A stretch of 64,000 nucleotides of DNA, taken from positions 2,294,001 through 2,358,000 of the forward strand of contig NZ_CP071870.1 in assembly GCF_017569205.1 (NCBI RefSeq), written 5' to 3'. Source of the stretch: Propioniciclava sp. MC1595 (lineage in GTDB: Bacteria; Actinomycetota; Actinomycetes; Propionibacteriales; Propionibacteriaceae). Position numbers and translations under genes: made by a program. How positions within the stretch are numbered: the first letter of the stretch is position 1; each line of letters opens with the position of its first letter. A model generated the notes under the pieces. It did no database searches. It was not told where the DNA came from and saw only the letters and a program-made list of their open reading frames with translations. Of the stretch, positions 42,330-52,276 are shown piece after piece.

Positions 42330-43769
42330 CTACCGATTGCCGTGATCCGGGGCAGGCGTGTGTCGGAGCTGACTGTCCATGTCCTCGAGCTCGATGCCCG
42401 CCGTCTCCTTGACGAGGTGCTTCACGAGGAAGAACGACGCGAGGGCGCTGAGTGCGTAGAAACTGTACGAGCCGGTCAACGAGATCGCCGCCATCACGGG
42501 GAAGGTGGTCGAGATGGCGAAGTTCGACAGCCAGTTCACGGCGGTCGAGACGGCCATCGCCCCGGCACGGATTCGGTTGGGGAACATCTCGCCGAGCAGC
42601 ACCCACATGACCGAGCCCCAGGTCACGCCGAAGAAGGCGACGAACAGGTTGGCGCTGACGAGGGCGACCACACCCCAGACGCCCGGCAGCAGGACCTCAC
42701 CAGCGACGGTGGTGATCGCCTGCGAGAACGCGAGTGCCATGAGCCCGAGGGTCACCGCCATGCCGAGTGACCCGGAGAGCATGAGCAGGCGCCTGCCAAC
42801 CTTGTCGATGAGCAGGAGCGAGAGCACCGTCGCGCTAATGTTGATGAGGGAGGTGATCGCGGTGATGAGCAGTGCGTTCGACTCACCGAATCCGACCGAG
42901 CGCCAGAGGGTGGTCGAGTAGTAGAAGATGACGTTGATACCGACGAACTGCTGGGCGGCCGCGACGAGGATGCCTACCCACACGATCGGCTTGAGCCCGA
43001 ACGCCCGACCCGCGAGATCGCGTAGCGATGCGCGGCGGTCCGTCTGCAGCGAGCCACGGATCTCCTCGATCTTCGCGCGTGGGTCGGCCAGGCCCGTGCA
43101 GGTCCTCAGCACGTGCTCGGCGTCCGCGTCGCGCCCGAGGCCGACGAGGTATCGCGGTGACTCCGGCACCCTCAGTGCGGCGACGCCGTAGGCGATGGCC
43201 GGAACCGCCTCGAGGATGAACATCCACCGCCACGCGGGCAGGTCGAACCAGAGGGGGTTCGCGGCACCGCCGGCCTGCCACGCCAGGCCGGCATCGACGA
43301 AGAGCGAGACCGCGATGCCGGTGACACCCGCGAGGCCCTGCACCGAGACGAGGCGCCCGCGCATGTGTGCTGGAGAGATCTCGGCGATGTAGGTGGGGGC
43401 GATGACGGAGGCGGCGCCGACTCCGAGACCGCCGACGACCCGCCACACGATGAGATCGGTGATGCCGAACGCGAGGCCAGTACCTATCGCCGACACGAGG
43501 AAGAGGACGGACGAGGTGAGCATGACTGGCACCCGGCCGACGCGGTTCGACAGCGGGCCGGCGAACCACGCGCCGATGACGCAACCGAGCAGGGCAGAGG
43601 AGACCGCGAAGCCCTTGAGGCCACTGCCGAGGCCGTAGTGGTCGGCGAGCGCGTCGATAGCCCCGTTGATGACGGCCGTGTCGTAGCCGAAGAGGAAGAA
43701 GCCCAGCGCTGCGGTCACCGTGACCAGGACGAGCCTCTTGCTCACCGATGCCGAGGGGGTCGATGCCAT
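42330..43769 (-). CDS. Sugar-porter family MFS transporter
   Basis: This 12-helix sugar/proton symporter of about 479 residues has the GFFLFGYDTAVINGAI opening, the GRR/GRVP loops (DKVGRRLLML), PESPRYLVGLGR after helix 6, and QQFVGINVIFYYST in helix 7, all hallmarks of the family. ATG 43769 overlaps the stop of the glycosidase gene (TGATGG), so the two are co-translated; GTG 43772 is the alternative. The probable substrate is the sugar released by the GH13 enzyme or its disaccharide precursor. Confidence 0.93.
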   Translation of the reverse strand: MASTPSASVSKRLVLVTVTAALGFFLFGYDTAVINGAIDALADHYGLGSGLKGFAVSSALLGCVIGAWFAGPLSNRVGRVPVMLTSSVLFLVSAIGTGLAFGITDLIVWRVVGGLGVGAASVIAPTYIAEISPAHMRGRLVSVQGLAGVTGIAVSLFVDAGLAWQAGGAANPLWFDLPAWRWMFILEAVPAIAYGVAALRVPESPRYLVGLGRDADAEHVLRTCTGLADPRAKIEEIRGSLQTDRRASLRDLAGRAFGLKPIVWVGILVAAAQQFVGINVIFYYSTTLWRSVGFGESNALLITAITSLINISATVLSLLLIDKVGRRLLMLSGSLGMAVTLGLMALAFSQAITTVAGEVLLPGVWGVVALVSANLFVAFFGVTWGSVMWVLLGEMFPNRIRAGAMAVSTAVNWLSNFAISTTFPVMAAISLTGSYSFYALSALASFFLVKHLVKETAGIELEDMDSQLRHTPAPDHGNR

Positions 43770-45505
43770 CACTGCTCACTCCCCTTGAGCACACGGCAGA
43801 TCTGGGCCTCCCAGGGGCGCAGCCGCTGCAGGACCGCACCCTCGGGCGGCTCGTGGTGAGTCCCGAGTATCAGCTCGGCGGCACCGACGGCGCCGCCGAG
43901 AGCCGCAGCGACATCGAGCTCCTCGTCGGAGAAGTTCGCGACCACGATCCATCGCTCGTCGCCGAGCGTCCGCTCGAAGGCGTACAGGTACTCGTGGTCG
44001 CGGGCGAGGAGGCGGTAGTCACCGAAGACCACGATGTCATTGCTGTGACGCAGCTCGATGAGGCGTCGGTAGTGGGCGAGGACCGAGTCCGCGTCGTCGA
44101 TCTGAGCCTCGACGTTGACCTCGGAGGTGTTCGGGTTGAGCGGCAGCCACGGAGTACCGGTGGTGAATCCCCCGTGCTCCGACGCGTCCCACTGCATGGG
44201 CGTGCGAGCGTTGTCGCGGCCGTTCTGGCGCAGGCCCGCAAGGAGCCGTTCCGGCGGGACACCCAGTGCCCGGCCGTACGCCCACGAGTTGTGCGCATCG
44301 ATGTCGGCGAACTGCTCGATGCTCGCGAACGGGTAGTTGCGCATGCCGATCTCGTCGCCCTGGTAGATGTAAGGCGTTCCACGGTGCAGGTGGAGAACCG
44401 TGGCGAGCATCTTCGCCGAGGCGACCGCGTGCGCCGGCGACCGGGAACCGAAGCGGGAGGCGACGCGGGCCTGGTCGTGGTTGCCGAAGTAGAGACTGTT
44501 CCACCCGGAACGGCCCAGTCCTTCCTGCCAGCGTGCCATGGTCGATTTCAGCGCGAGCAGGTCGAACGGCCTCGGCTCGTACCGTCCGCCCCAGCCGGGC
44601 GCGTGATCGACGTCCATGTGCTCGAACGTGAAGATCATGCTGAGGCGGGGGCGCTCACCGCCGGTGACGGCGAGCCCGTCCTCGACGGTCGCCCCCGGCA
44701 TCTCGCCCACCGTGAGCAGGGTCTTCTCGGCGGTGTCGAACACCTGGTCCCGCAGCTCGTCGAGGAACTCGAGCATCCGTGGCCCGCAGGTGTACTGCGA
44801 GGAGGCATCACCGTAGTGGCTCGAGTGCGGCGTCGGCACGTCCTGCAGCGGATACCTCTTGGAGATGAGGTTGATGACATCGAGGCGGAACCCGTCGACG
44901 CCGCGGGCGAGCCAGCGGCGCAGCATCGCGTAGAGCGCTTGGCGAACCTCCTGGTTCTCCCAGTTGAGGTCGGGCTGCTCCGGGGCGAAGAGGTGAAGGT
45001 AGTACTCACCGCTCTCCTCGTCGTACGTCCACGTCGGCTGGGCGAAGAAGCCGAGCCAGTTCGTCGGCTCCGCGCCGGGCGTGCCTGGTTCCACCCCGTC
45101 CCTCGGGGGCCGCCAGATGTACCAGTCGCGTCGAGACGACGAGCGCGTGCTGCGCGACTCCACGAACCATGGATGGTCGATCGACGTGTGGTTGAGGACC
45201 ACATCGATGATCACCCTCATACCACGGCGGTGGATGTCGGCGATGAGATCGTCGAGGTCCCCCTCGGAACCGAAGCGCGGGTCCACCGCCTCGTAGTCAC
45301 TGACGTCGTACCCGTTGTCCGCCATGGGCGAGGGGTAGAAGGGCGTGAGCCAGATGACGTCGACCCCGAGGCTCTCGAGATGGTCGAGGCGCGAGCGGAC
45401 ACCCGCGAGGTCCCCGAGACCGTCGCCGTCGGCGTCGGCGAAGGAACGCACGTAGATCTGGTAGACAACCGCCTCGTGCCACCAGGCACGGCTGTTCGTG
45501 GGCAT
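43769..45505 (-). CDS. GH13 alpha-glucosidase (oligo-1,6-glucosidase type)
   Basis: This is a 578-residue cytoplasmic alpha-glucosidase. Conserved GH13 regions are DVVLNHTS, GFRLDVIN (nucleophile Asp), LTVGEMPG (acid/base Glu) and FGNHDQAR (transition-state Asp). There is no signal peptide. ATG 45505 follows GGAGGAG. The subfamily covers isomaltose, sucrose, trehalose or maltose cleavage and cannot be fixed by eye. It is the first gene of the operon with the transporter, and it is divergent from a LacI regulator. Confidence 0.93.
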   Translation of the reverse strand: MPTNSRAWWHEAVVYQIYVRSFADADGDGLGDLAGVRSRLDHLESLGVDVIWLTPFYPSPMADNGYDVSDYEAVDPRFGSEGDLDDLIADIHRRGMRVIIDVVLNHTSIDHPWFVESRSTRSSSRRDWYIWRPPRDGVEPGTPGAEPTNWLGFFAQPTWTYDEESGEYYLHLFAPEQPDLNWENQEVRQALYAMLRRWLARGVDGFRLDVINLISKRYPLQDVPTPHSSHYGDASSQYTCGPRMLEFLDELRDQVFDTAEKTLLTVGEMPGATVEDGLAVTGGERPRLSMIFTFEHMDVDHAPGWGGRYEPRPFDLLALKSTMARWQEGLGRSGWNSLYFGNHDQARVASRFGSRSPAHAVASAKMLATVLHLHRGTPYIYQGDEIGMRNYPFASIEQFADIDAHNSWAYGRALGVPPERLLAGLRQNGRDNARTPMQWDASEHGGFTTGTPWLPLNPNTSEVNVEAQIDDADSVLAHYRRLIELRHSNDIVVFGDYRLLARDHEYLYAFERTLGDERWIVVANFSDEELDVAAALGGAVGAAELILGTHHEPPEGAVLQRLRPWEAQICRVLKGSEQ

Positions 45506-45540
45506 GCCAATCTCCTCCATTGGAAACTTAAGCGCTGCAC

Positions 45541-45552
45541 TTATGCGCATAA
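45541..45552. promoter_or_regulatory. Candidate LacI-type operator
   Basis: TTATGCGCATAA is a perfect 12-base palindrome located 36 bases upstream of the glycosidase start, in the divergent gap with the lacI-type gene. A related AGCGCT core lies beside it at 45530-45535. LacI-family repressors bind such CG-centred palindromes. The assignment is by symmetry and position. Confidence 0.55.
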
Positions 45553-45631
45553 CTAATATAGGGTGGAGTCGCGGGCCCGTCAAGGGTCGGCAGTTCATCC
45601 GGTTCGTGATCCTCGTCACGGAGGTGAGGCA

Positions 45632-46642
45632 GTGGTGCGACGCCCGACGTTGGCGGACGTCGCCTCCGCAACCGGCGTGTCCACGGCAACCGTGAGCTAC
45701 GTCCTCAACGACAAGCCCGGTCAGAGCATCCCGGAACACACGCGCGAACGCGTGCGTGCCGCCGCCGCCGAGCTCGGCTACGTCCGATCGGGTGCCGCCC
45801 GCGCGCTCGCCCGGGGACGCAGCGACCTCGTGCTGCTCGTCGTCCCCGACGTCCCGGTGGGCCCCGTCCTCGTCGGGCTGCTCGAGCGACTGACCACGGC
45901 CTGCTCACGCGCCGGCCTGCACCTGCTCGCCAAGCTCTCGTTCGCAGGTGACGACCTCGGTGCTCTCTGCCGGGAGCTGCTGCCGGCAGCCGTCATCGTC
46001 CTCGTCGACCTCGACCCCGAGCGCATCGACCCGATCCGTGAGCTACGGATCCCCGTGGCGCGGTGGACGGTCTCGCACTCATCGGCACGGGACGCCGACG
46101 GAGTCCACGACGTGCCCGTTCCGACTGCGGCGGTCGGACGCGCCCAGGCCGAGGCGATGGTGGCCGCCGGACGTCAGCGGCTCGCGTACGCGCTCCCGGC
46201 GGACCCTCGCCTCACCGGCCTGGCCGAGGGGCGCCTCTCCGGGGTGACGGCCGTCTGCCGCGAGCTGGCGCTGCCCGATCCCCTGATCCTGGGGTCCCCG
46301 AGTGGCGCGGTATCGACGGCGGAGCTCCGCTCGTGCGTCGAGGCCGGTGTCACCGGGGTGTGCGCCTACAACGACGACGTCGCTCTGGCCGTGCTCACTG
46401 CTGCCCGGGCCGCCGGCATCGAGGTGCCCGCACGGCTCGCGGTCATCGGCGTCGACGACATCCCCGCCGGGCGACTCGCACAACCGGAGCTCGCGACGAT
46501 CTCCTTCGACCTCGACGTGATCTGCGCCCGCCTCATGCTCGCCGTCACGAAGAGCCTCGGCAGCACCCTCGCCGGAGCACCCGGACCTGCGTCAGAGCTG
46601 AGACTGCACCCGCGGGCAAGTCTGGGTGACGGCGGCGGCTGA
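45632..46642 (+). CDS. LacI-family repressor of the sugar module
   Basis: The 336-residue protein has a classic LacI headpiece (LADVASATGVSTATVSYVLN), hinge (RSGAARALARGRSDLVLL) and periplasmic-binding-like sensor domain (CAYNDDVALAVL, IGVDDIPAGRLAQPELATI). GTG 45632 is chosen for the GGAGG eight bases upstream. It is divergent from the glycosidase-transporter operon, with a palindrome between them, so it very likely represses that operon in the absence of the sugar. Confidence 0.92.
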   Translation: MVRRPTLADVASATGVSTATVSYVLNDKPGQSIPEHTRERVRAAAAELGYVRSGAARALARGRSDLVLLVVPDVPVGPVLVGLLERLTTACSRAGLHLLAKLSFAGDDLGALCRELLPAAVIVLVDLDPERIDPIRELRIPVARWTVSHSSARDADGVHDVPVPTAAVGRAQAEAMVAAGRQRLAYALPADPRLTGLAEGRLSGVTAVCRELALPDPLILGSPSGAVSTAELRSCVEAGVTGVCAYNDDVALAVLTAARAAGIEVPARLAVIGVDDIPAGRLAQPELATISFDLDVICARLMLAVTKSLGSTLAGAPGPASELRLHPRASLGDGGG

Positions 46643-46735
46643 TCCACGCCGACGGCCCCGACGCCTGCGACCGGTGAACTCTGTCCGTGGATGGGCCAGG
46701 TTCACCGGTCGCAGGTGGCGAGGCGGGCCAGTGCC

Positions 46736-47560
46736 CTACTGACCCGGCCGCTCCTCGTCGCCTTCCGGCCGGGCGGGCGGAGGCGCGTCGGGCGCCGGCG
46801 GAGTGTCGGGCGCCGGCGGCACCGCGGTGCTCGGCGGACCCGCGGTCGGGCCGGGCTGGTTCGCGCTCGGCGGCGGGGGCGGGAACTCCTGCCCCGGCAC
46901 GGTCCCGGCCGGCGGCGCGAACCGCGACTCGTCGCGCGGCCGGGTCCGTCCGGCGTCGCGCCGCTCGCTCTCGGCGGGCCGCTGCCCGCGCTCGGCCGAG
47001 CGGGAGAACGGGCTGCCGGAGCGCTCACCGGCCGCGGTCGCCTCGGAGGTCGCCTGCTGCGCCTCGCTGCGGGCCTGGGCAAGCGCCTCGTCGGGGTCCT
47101 GCAGACTGGTCTCGGCCAGCCCGGAGGCCATCATCGGGCCACCCGGGCCGAAGTCGACCTCGGGCGTGGGTCCGGAGTCGTCGTCGTCGGACGGGCCGCT
47201 ACCGCCGGGCGAGCCGCCGAAGCCGCGGGCGATGGTGCCCAGCGCCGCGGTGAACTCGGTGGGGATGACCCACAGCTTGTCCGAGGTGCCGTTGGTCAGC
47301 TCGGGCAGCATCTGCAGGTACTGGTAGGCGAGCAGCTTGGAGTCGGGCTTGCCGCGGTGGATCGCGTCGAAGACCTGGAGGATGGCGCGCGACTCACCCT
47401 GGGCCTGGAGGATCGCGGACTGCGCCTGCCCCTCGGCGCGCAGGATCGCGGCCTGCTTCTCACCCTCGGCGGTGAGGATCTGGGACTGCTTGACACCCTC
47501 GGCCGTGAGGATCGCCGCACGGCGGTCACGCTCGGCGCGCATCTGCTGCTCCATCGAGCC
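46736..47560 (-). pseudogene. Band 7/SPFH (stomatin-like) protein, N-terminal part missing
   Basis: The visible part begins at GSMEQQMRAERDRRA, just after the SPFH core, and continues through the alanine/glutamate-rich coiled coil (repeats of ILTAEGEKQAAILRAEG) and a long proline-rich tail. The membrane anchor and most of the Band 7 domain are absent. Upstream sequence passes within a few bases to an IS110 end and the IS256 nest. The gene was therefore truncated before IS256 inserted. Confidence 0.78.
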
Positions 47561-47639
47561 CTGGTCGGTGTCGAACGGGGTGTGCCATCGAGGTGCTGTC
47601 AGATGGTTTGTGTAAGCGGTCCTTCTACCGGAAGGAACC

Positions 47640-47855
47640 ATGATGAGTGTTGTGACCGATACGACGAATCATTCGAACAGGCTGTCTGCTGCCGAGCGAC
47701 GTGCTTTGCGGGCTGAGGCTCCGGGATCGAAGGCTGCCGCTGACCTGGTGGCTTCGGGCGCTCTGGACGGTTTGTTCGCCCGCATCGATGCCGGCGAGAT
47801 CGATCTGGCCGGGGATGGCGGGTTCATCCCGGGTTTGATCAAGGCCGCCCTCGAG
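47640..47855 (+). pseudogene. IS256-A transposase, part 1 of 3
   Basis: This N-terminal segment reads NRLSAAERRALRAEAPGSKA, then AGDGGFIPGLIKAALE, and is cut at CCCTCGAG by IS256-B. It continues at 49347 after the second copy of CCCTCGAG. The three parts total 1,395 bases, an exact multiple of three, so the gene was intact when the inner elements arrived. Confidence 0.9.
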
Positions 47856-49338
47856 GGGGGTGTCAGATGGTCTGTGTGGGAGGGGTCCCTGACTCAAGGG
47901 AGTAGAGACTGTGACGATGACGACGAACGACGAGACTGTGTCGGGGCCGTTCGGGCCGCTGGAGGGTGCTCGCCCGTCGGCGCGGGAGGCGATCCAGGAC
48001 ATGTTGGACGCCGGCCTGCTGGACGACTTGATGGGCCGGATCGACGACGGCGACCTGCAGCTGACCGGGGATGGCGGTTTCATCCCGGAAATGATCAAGG
48101 CCGTTCTCGAGCGTGGGTTGGGCGCCGAGTTGACCTCGCATCTGGGTTACCGGAAAGGCGACCCGGCGGGTCGGGTGTTGCCGAATTCCCGGAATGGGAC
48201 GACCCCGAAGACGGTGCATTCCGAGGTCGGGTCGATACCGTTGGACATTCCGCGGGACCGGCACTCGACCTTCGAGCCCCGGCTGGTGCCCAAGGGCGAA
48301 CGGCAGGTCGGCGGGCTGGCTGACATGATCATCAGCCTGTACGCGGGCGGGATGACGATCCGTGACATCCAGGCCCACCTCGCGCGCACGATCGGCACCG
48401 AGCTGTCGCACGAGACGATCAGCAAGATCACCGACGCGGTCCTCGACGAGGTCAAGGCGTGGCAGTCCCGGCCGTTGGACCCGGTCTATCCGGTCATCTA
48501 CCTCGACGCGCTGGTGGTCAAGGTCCGCGACAGCCACCAGGTCCGCAACAAGGCCGCCCACATCGCGGTCGGTATCGACCTGGACGGAGTGAAACACGTA
48601 CTCGGGATCTGGGTTCAGACCAGCGAGGGCGCGAAGTTCTGGGCCGGCGTGCTGGCCGAGCTCCGTAACCGCGGCATCACCGACACCCTGATCGTGTGTT
48701 GCGATGGGCTGACCGGGTTCCCCGAGGCCATCGAAGCCACCTGGCCGCGCGCGATCGTGCAGACGTGCACGGTGCACCTGATCCGCGCGTCGATGCGGTT
48801 CGTGTCCTACACCGACCGCAGGCGGGTCGCCGCGGCGCTGCGGCCGGTCTACACCGCACCGACCGTGGAGGCCGCCGAGACCGCCCTGCTCGAGTTCGCT
48901 GCCAGTGATTTGGGCAAGAAGTATCCCGCGACCGTCGCGACATGGGAGAACGCGTGGGAACGCTTCATCCCGTTCCTGGAATTCCCACCCGAAGTGAGAC
49001 GGATCATCTACACGACGAATGCGATCGAGTCGCTGAATTACCAGCTACGCAAGATCATCAAGAACCGCGGCCATTTCCCCAACGACGACTCCGTGGTCAA
49101 GCTGTTGTGGCTGGCGATCCGCGACATCGAGGACAAGCGGGCCCGCGCCCGAGCCAAGGAGGCCGGCAAACCCAAGGGAGAGCCCCGCACCGCACCGGGC
49201 TACCTCGTAGAAGGCGCCACCACCCAAGGCTGGAAGGCTGCCCTCGGCGCCCTCCTCATCGCCTTCCCCGACCGACTCGACAACCACATCAACTGAAAGT
49301 GAACCGACCCACTCACACACAGACAACTTGACAGGCTC
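47856..49338 (+). mobile_element. IS256-family element B, inserted in element A
   Basis: This 1,483-base element is flanked by the 8-base duplication CCCTCGAG (47848-47855 and 49339-49346). The ends are related over 23 positions and share TGTCA and GTCTGTGTG. It holds one complete transposase. It differs clearly from element A in sequence, so it is a different IS256 member, not a copy. Confidence 0.92.
47911..49296 (+). CDS. IS256-family transposase (element B)
   Basis: This is a full 461-residue mutator-type transposase. The core includes the first aspartate region (VIYLDALVVKVRD), the second (LIVCCDGLTGFPEAI), the WENAWERFIPFLEF block and the C-terminal TNAIESLNYQLRKI signature. GTG 47911 is followed in frame by ATG 47917, either of which could serve. 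There are no disruptions, so this is the only intact IS256 gene in the nest. Confidence 0.93.
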   Translation: MTMTTNDETVSGPFGPLEGARPSAREAIQDMLDAGLLDDLMGRIDDGDLQLTGDGGFIPEMIKAVLERGLGAELTSHLGYRKGDPAGRVLPNSRNGTTPKTVHSEVGSIPLDIPRDRHSTFEPRLVPKGERQVGGLADMIISLYAGGMTIRDIQAHLARTIGTELSHETISKITDAVLDEVKAWQSRPLDPVYPVIYLDALVVKVRDSHQVRNKAAHIAVGIDLDGVKHVLGIWVQTSEGAKFWAGVLAELRNRGITDTLIVCCDGLTGFPEAIEATWPRAIVQTCTVHLIRASMRFVSYTDRRRVAAALRPVYTAPTVEAAETALLEFAASDLGKKYPATVATWENAWERFIPFLEFPPEVRRIIYTTNAIESLNYQLRKIIKNRGHFPNDDSVVKLLWLAIRDIEDKRARARAKEAGKPKGEPRTAPGYLVEGATTQGWKAALGALLIAFPDRLDNHIN

Positions 49339-49848
49339 CCCTCGAGCGCGGCACGCAGGTCGAACTCACCGACCACCTCGGCTACGAGAAGGGTGACCCG
49401 CACGCCTCGGCGTTCCCGAACTCGCGTAACGGGACGACTCCGAAGACGGTCGCGACCCAGGTCGGGGACGTCGACTTGGACCTCCCGCGGGACCGGCTGG
49501 GCACGTTCGAGCCACGCCTGGTACCGAAAGGGACGCGCCGGTTGAACGAGCTCGATGAGATGATCATCGCCTTGTACGCCGGCGGGATGACGGTGCGTGA
49601 CATCGAGTACTTCCTGCGGTCCACGCTGGGTACGGAGTTGTCACACGAGACGATCAGCAAGATCACCGACACCGTCGCCGATGAGGTCCTCGCGTGGCAG
49701 CAACGCGCTCTGGACGCCTTGTACCCGGTCATCTACTTGGACGCGATCATGGTCAAGGTCCGTGACGGCGCGCACGTGACGAACAAGGCCGCCCACCTGG
49801 CCGTCGGGGTGGACATGGACGGCATCAAGCACGTGCTCGGCATCTGGC
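49339..49848 (+). pseudogene. IS256-A transposase, part 2 of 3
   Basis: The frame resumes at LERGTQVELTDHLGYEKGDP and runs to KHVLGIWL, containing the first catalytic Asp (VIYLDAIMVKVRD). It is cut in the codons for IWL by the IS21 element. Its 502 bases after the CCCTCGAG copy add to parts 1 and 3 without a frame error. Confidence 0.9.
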
Positions 49849-49856
49849 TGAGTATT

Positions 49857-49945
49857 CGGACCGTTGAGCACCACTGAATATTGCGATTGAGCACCACCGG
49901 ATATTGCGGTTCGGCACCAGCCGATATTGCCGGTGAGCACCGCCC
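49857..49945. repeat. Multiple terminal repeats of the IS21 element
   Basis: Units of about 23 bases containing GAGCACCAC and GATATTGC or GAATATTGC follow one another at the left end (four starts). Related GGTGGTGCTC units lie at the right end (about 52330-52437). They are the probable transposase-binding sites of the element, not a CRISPR array. Confidence 0.7.
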
Positions 49946-49973
49946 CTCGCGGAGCAGCGCCCACCGGCCCGGT

Positions 49974-50720
49974 TCAGCTGTTCGTGGCGGTGTGTTCGCG
50001 CATGTTGACGTCGCCGGTTTCGATCCAGACGGTGTTGTGGACGATGCGGTCCATGATCGCGTCGGCGTGGACGCCGGAGCCGAGGCGTTGGTGCCAGTCC
50101 TTCTTCGCGTACTGGGTGCAGAACACCGTCGAGGTGGCGTCGTAGCGCCGTTCGAGGAGCTCGAGCAGCATGGACCGGACGTCGTCGGTGGGTGGGTCGA
50201 GGAGCCATTCGTCGATCACGAGGAGCGTGAACGCGGCGTACTTTCGCAGCCACTTCTCTCTCCCCGCTGGCCGGTCCCGTGCAGCGGCCCAGGATTCTTC
50301 GAGGTCGGGCATCCGGATGTAGTGCGCCCGGTAGCGGTGCTGACACGCCTGCTTCGCCAACGCGGACCCGAGGTAGGACTTCCCGGACCCGGTGAACCCT
50401 TGGAAAACGACGTTCTGCTGCCTGCCGATGAACTGGCAGGTCCCGAGCTGAGCGATCACGCCCCTGTCGAGCCCGCGTTGCTCGAGCATGTCAACGCGTC
50501 GCAGGTCCGCGTTCGGGTAGCGCAGCCCGGCCCGGCGGATCAGGCCCTCGACCTTGGAGTGGGTGAACGCCGCGTGGGCGTCGTCGACAGCGATCTTGAT
50601 CCGCTCCTCAAACACCACCCCGATCGTGAGGGCATCGTCCTGGGCCTCGAACGCGTCGACCAGCGACGCGACGCCCATCTCCCGCAGCTTCCGCTTCGTC
50701 TCCGAGTCGAGCCGGCTCAT
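49974..50720 (-). CDS. IstB, IS21 ATPase helper
   Basis: The 248-residue AAA+ protein helps IstA in target capture. Walker A is VVFQGFTGSGKSYLG and Walker B is TLLVIDEWLL; a sensor region follows (STVFCTQYAKKDW). ATG 50720 overlaps the istA stop by four bases, so the two are coupled. Length and motifs are complete. Confidence 0.92.
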   Translation of the reverse strand: MSRLDSETKRKLREMGVASLVDAFEAQDDALTIGVVFEERIKIAVDDAHAAFTHSKVEGLIRRAGLRYPNADLRRVDMLEQRGLDRGVIAQLGTCQFIGRQQNVVFQGFTGSGKSYLGSALAKQACQHRYRAHYIRMPDLEESWAAARDRPAGREKWLRKYAAFTLLVIDEWLLDPPTDDVRSMLLELLERRYDATSTVFCTQYAKKDWHQRLGSGVHADAIMDRIVHNTVWIETGDVNMREHTATNS

Positions 50721-52276
50721 CGGGCGTCTCCGGCGTAGTAGTCGGCGCCGCGGACATACCCGGCCGGCTCCGCCGCGGGTGTCGACCATGCCTCACGGCC
50801 TGCGGGGTCGTCTTGCCTGGTCTCGAGGATGGGCCGCAGGTGCGCGTAGCGCGGCGACCTCACCCTCGACGCGAGAGCGACGCCGGCGGCAGCTTCGACG
50901 CGGTCGGCGGAGTACCGGCGTGTCATGCGGAGCACGGCCAGTGCGGCGCTGATGCCCTGCTCGTCGACGGGCACCGACTCGAAGATCCGGTTCACGACGA
51001 TCGTGGTGTTCTCCCCGATCCTCGCCGCCCATTCCCGGATCCGTGGGGCGTCCCACTGCCGATACTGCGGACCGTCGGGCAGATCGCTGTCGTGGGTGCG
51101 GTACTCGTTCACCGTCCCGACCGGGGCAAGCAGATGACTGGTCAGTCTGTCCTGCCCGGCGAACACCTCGAGCATCCTGTCGGTGACTCGCAGATCGACC
51201 GCGCGGCCGATGTTCACGTAGGGGACGGAGTAGAAGTTCTTCTCGAACACGACATGCCCGTTCTTCTGAACCTTGCGGCCGTAGACCCACTGGGAGATCT
51301 CGAACGCAACGGTCGGGAGCGGCCGCAGCAGCGGCTTCTCCTCACCCTCGAACACGCCCAAGCGGGAGCCGGCGCGCTTCTGGAACGGTTCCGCGTTGAA
51401 CGCCGTCATCCGCTCGTAGACCGCAGCCCGCAACTCCGGCAACGTCGCGAACGTCTGGTTCCGCAGCGCCGCGATCACCCAGGTGGCGATGTTGCCGACG
51501 GTGTTCTCGACGCTCGCCTTGTCCTTCGGCTTCTTGATCCGTCCCGGCAGCACCGCCGCCGAGTAGTGCGCCGCGAGCTCCCGATACGCGTCGTTGAGGA
51601 CCACCTCACCCTCCGCCGGGTGGGAGATCACCCCGGTCTTCAGGTTGTCCGGGATGATCCGCGGGACGGAGCCGCCGAACCAGTCGAACATCGCGACGTG
51701 GGCGCGCAGCCAGGTGTCCTGCTTCATGTCCAGCGTCGGCTCGACGAACGCGAACCGTGAGAACGGCAACGTCGCGACGAACAAGCAGACCCGCGTCTGC
51801 TGCCCGGTGACAGGGTCGGTCAGCTGCATCGTCTTGCCCGACCAGTCGACCTCAACCGACTGCCCGGCCTTGTGCCCGACCCGCGACGCCGCCCCGATCA
51901 CGAGGACGTGCTGCTGGTAGGTCTTACAGAACCTGTCGTAGCCCATCGCCGGCGACCCGTCCGCCCGGCAGGCGTCGACGTACTCGCCATGCAGCAGCTT
52001 CAGCGTCACCCCGACCTTCGCGAGCTCCTTGTGGACCCGGTCCCAGTCCGGCTGCGCGCGAACACTCTCGTGCTCACCCCGCCCCGGAAACAATCGCGCA
52101 TACACCTCCGCGTCGTCGACATCGGCGACCTCGCGATAGTCGATACCCTCACGGTCGGCGGCGTCGAACACCGCGATGACCGAGTGCCGCGACATCCCCT
52201 GCGCCTCGATCTGCCGCGCCGAGAACCCCTCCGCGCGAAGCCTCAACACCAGCTTCGCCTTGATCCTGCGTACCAT
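50717..52276 (-). CDS. IstA, IS21 transposase
   Basis: The 519-residue DDE transposase has an N-terminal helix-turn-helix region (EGFSARQIEAQGMSRHSV), a catalytic core with Asp in SVEVDWSGK, Asp in RIIPDNLKTGV and Glu in DKASVENTVGN, and a C-terminal DNA-binding part. ATG 52276 follows AAGGAG. It is co-directional with istB and intact. Confidence 0.93.
   Translation of the reverse strand: MVRRIKAKLVLRLRAEGFSARQIEAQGMSRHSVIAVFDAADREGIDYREVADVDDAEVYARLFPGRGEHESVRAQPDWDRVHKELAKVGVTLKLLHGEYVDACRADGSPAMGYDRFCKTYQQHVLVIGAASRVGHKAGQSVEVDWSGKTMQLTDPVTGQQTRVCLFVATLPFSRFAFVEPTLDMKQDTWLRAHVAMFDWFGGSVPRIIPDNLKTGVISHPAEGEVVLNDAYRELAAHYSAAVLPGRIKKPKDKASVENTVGNIATWVIAALRNQTFATLPELRAAVYERMTAFNAEPFQKRAGSRLGVFEGEEKPLLRPLPTVAFEISQWVYGRKVQKNGHVVFEKNFYSVPYVNIGRAVDLRVTDRMLEVFAGQDRLTSHLLAPVGTVNEYRTHDSDLPDGPQYRQWDAPRIREWAARIGENTTIVVNRIFESVPVDEQGISAALAVLRMTRRYSADRVEAAAGVALASRVRSPRYAHLRPILETRQDDPAGREAWSTPAAEPAGYVRGADYYAGDAR

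Noticed and set aside
49857-49945. Regular short direct repeats resembling a small CRISPR array
   Set aside because: The units are imperfect, spacers are almost absent, no cas genes exist, and related units occur at both ends of the IS21 element, where terminal repeats are expected.
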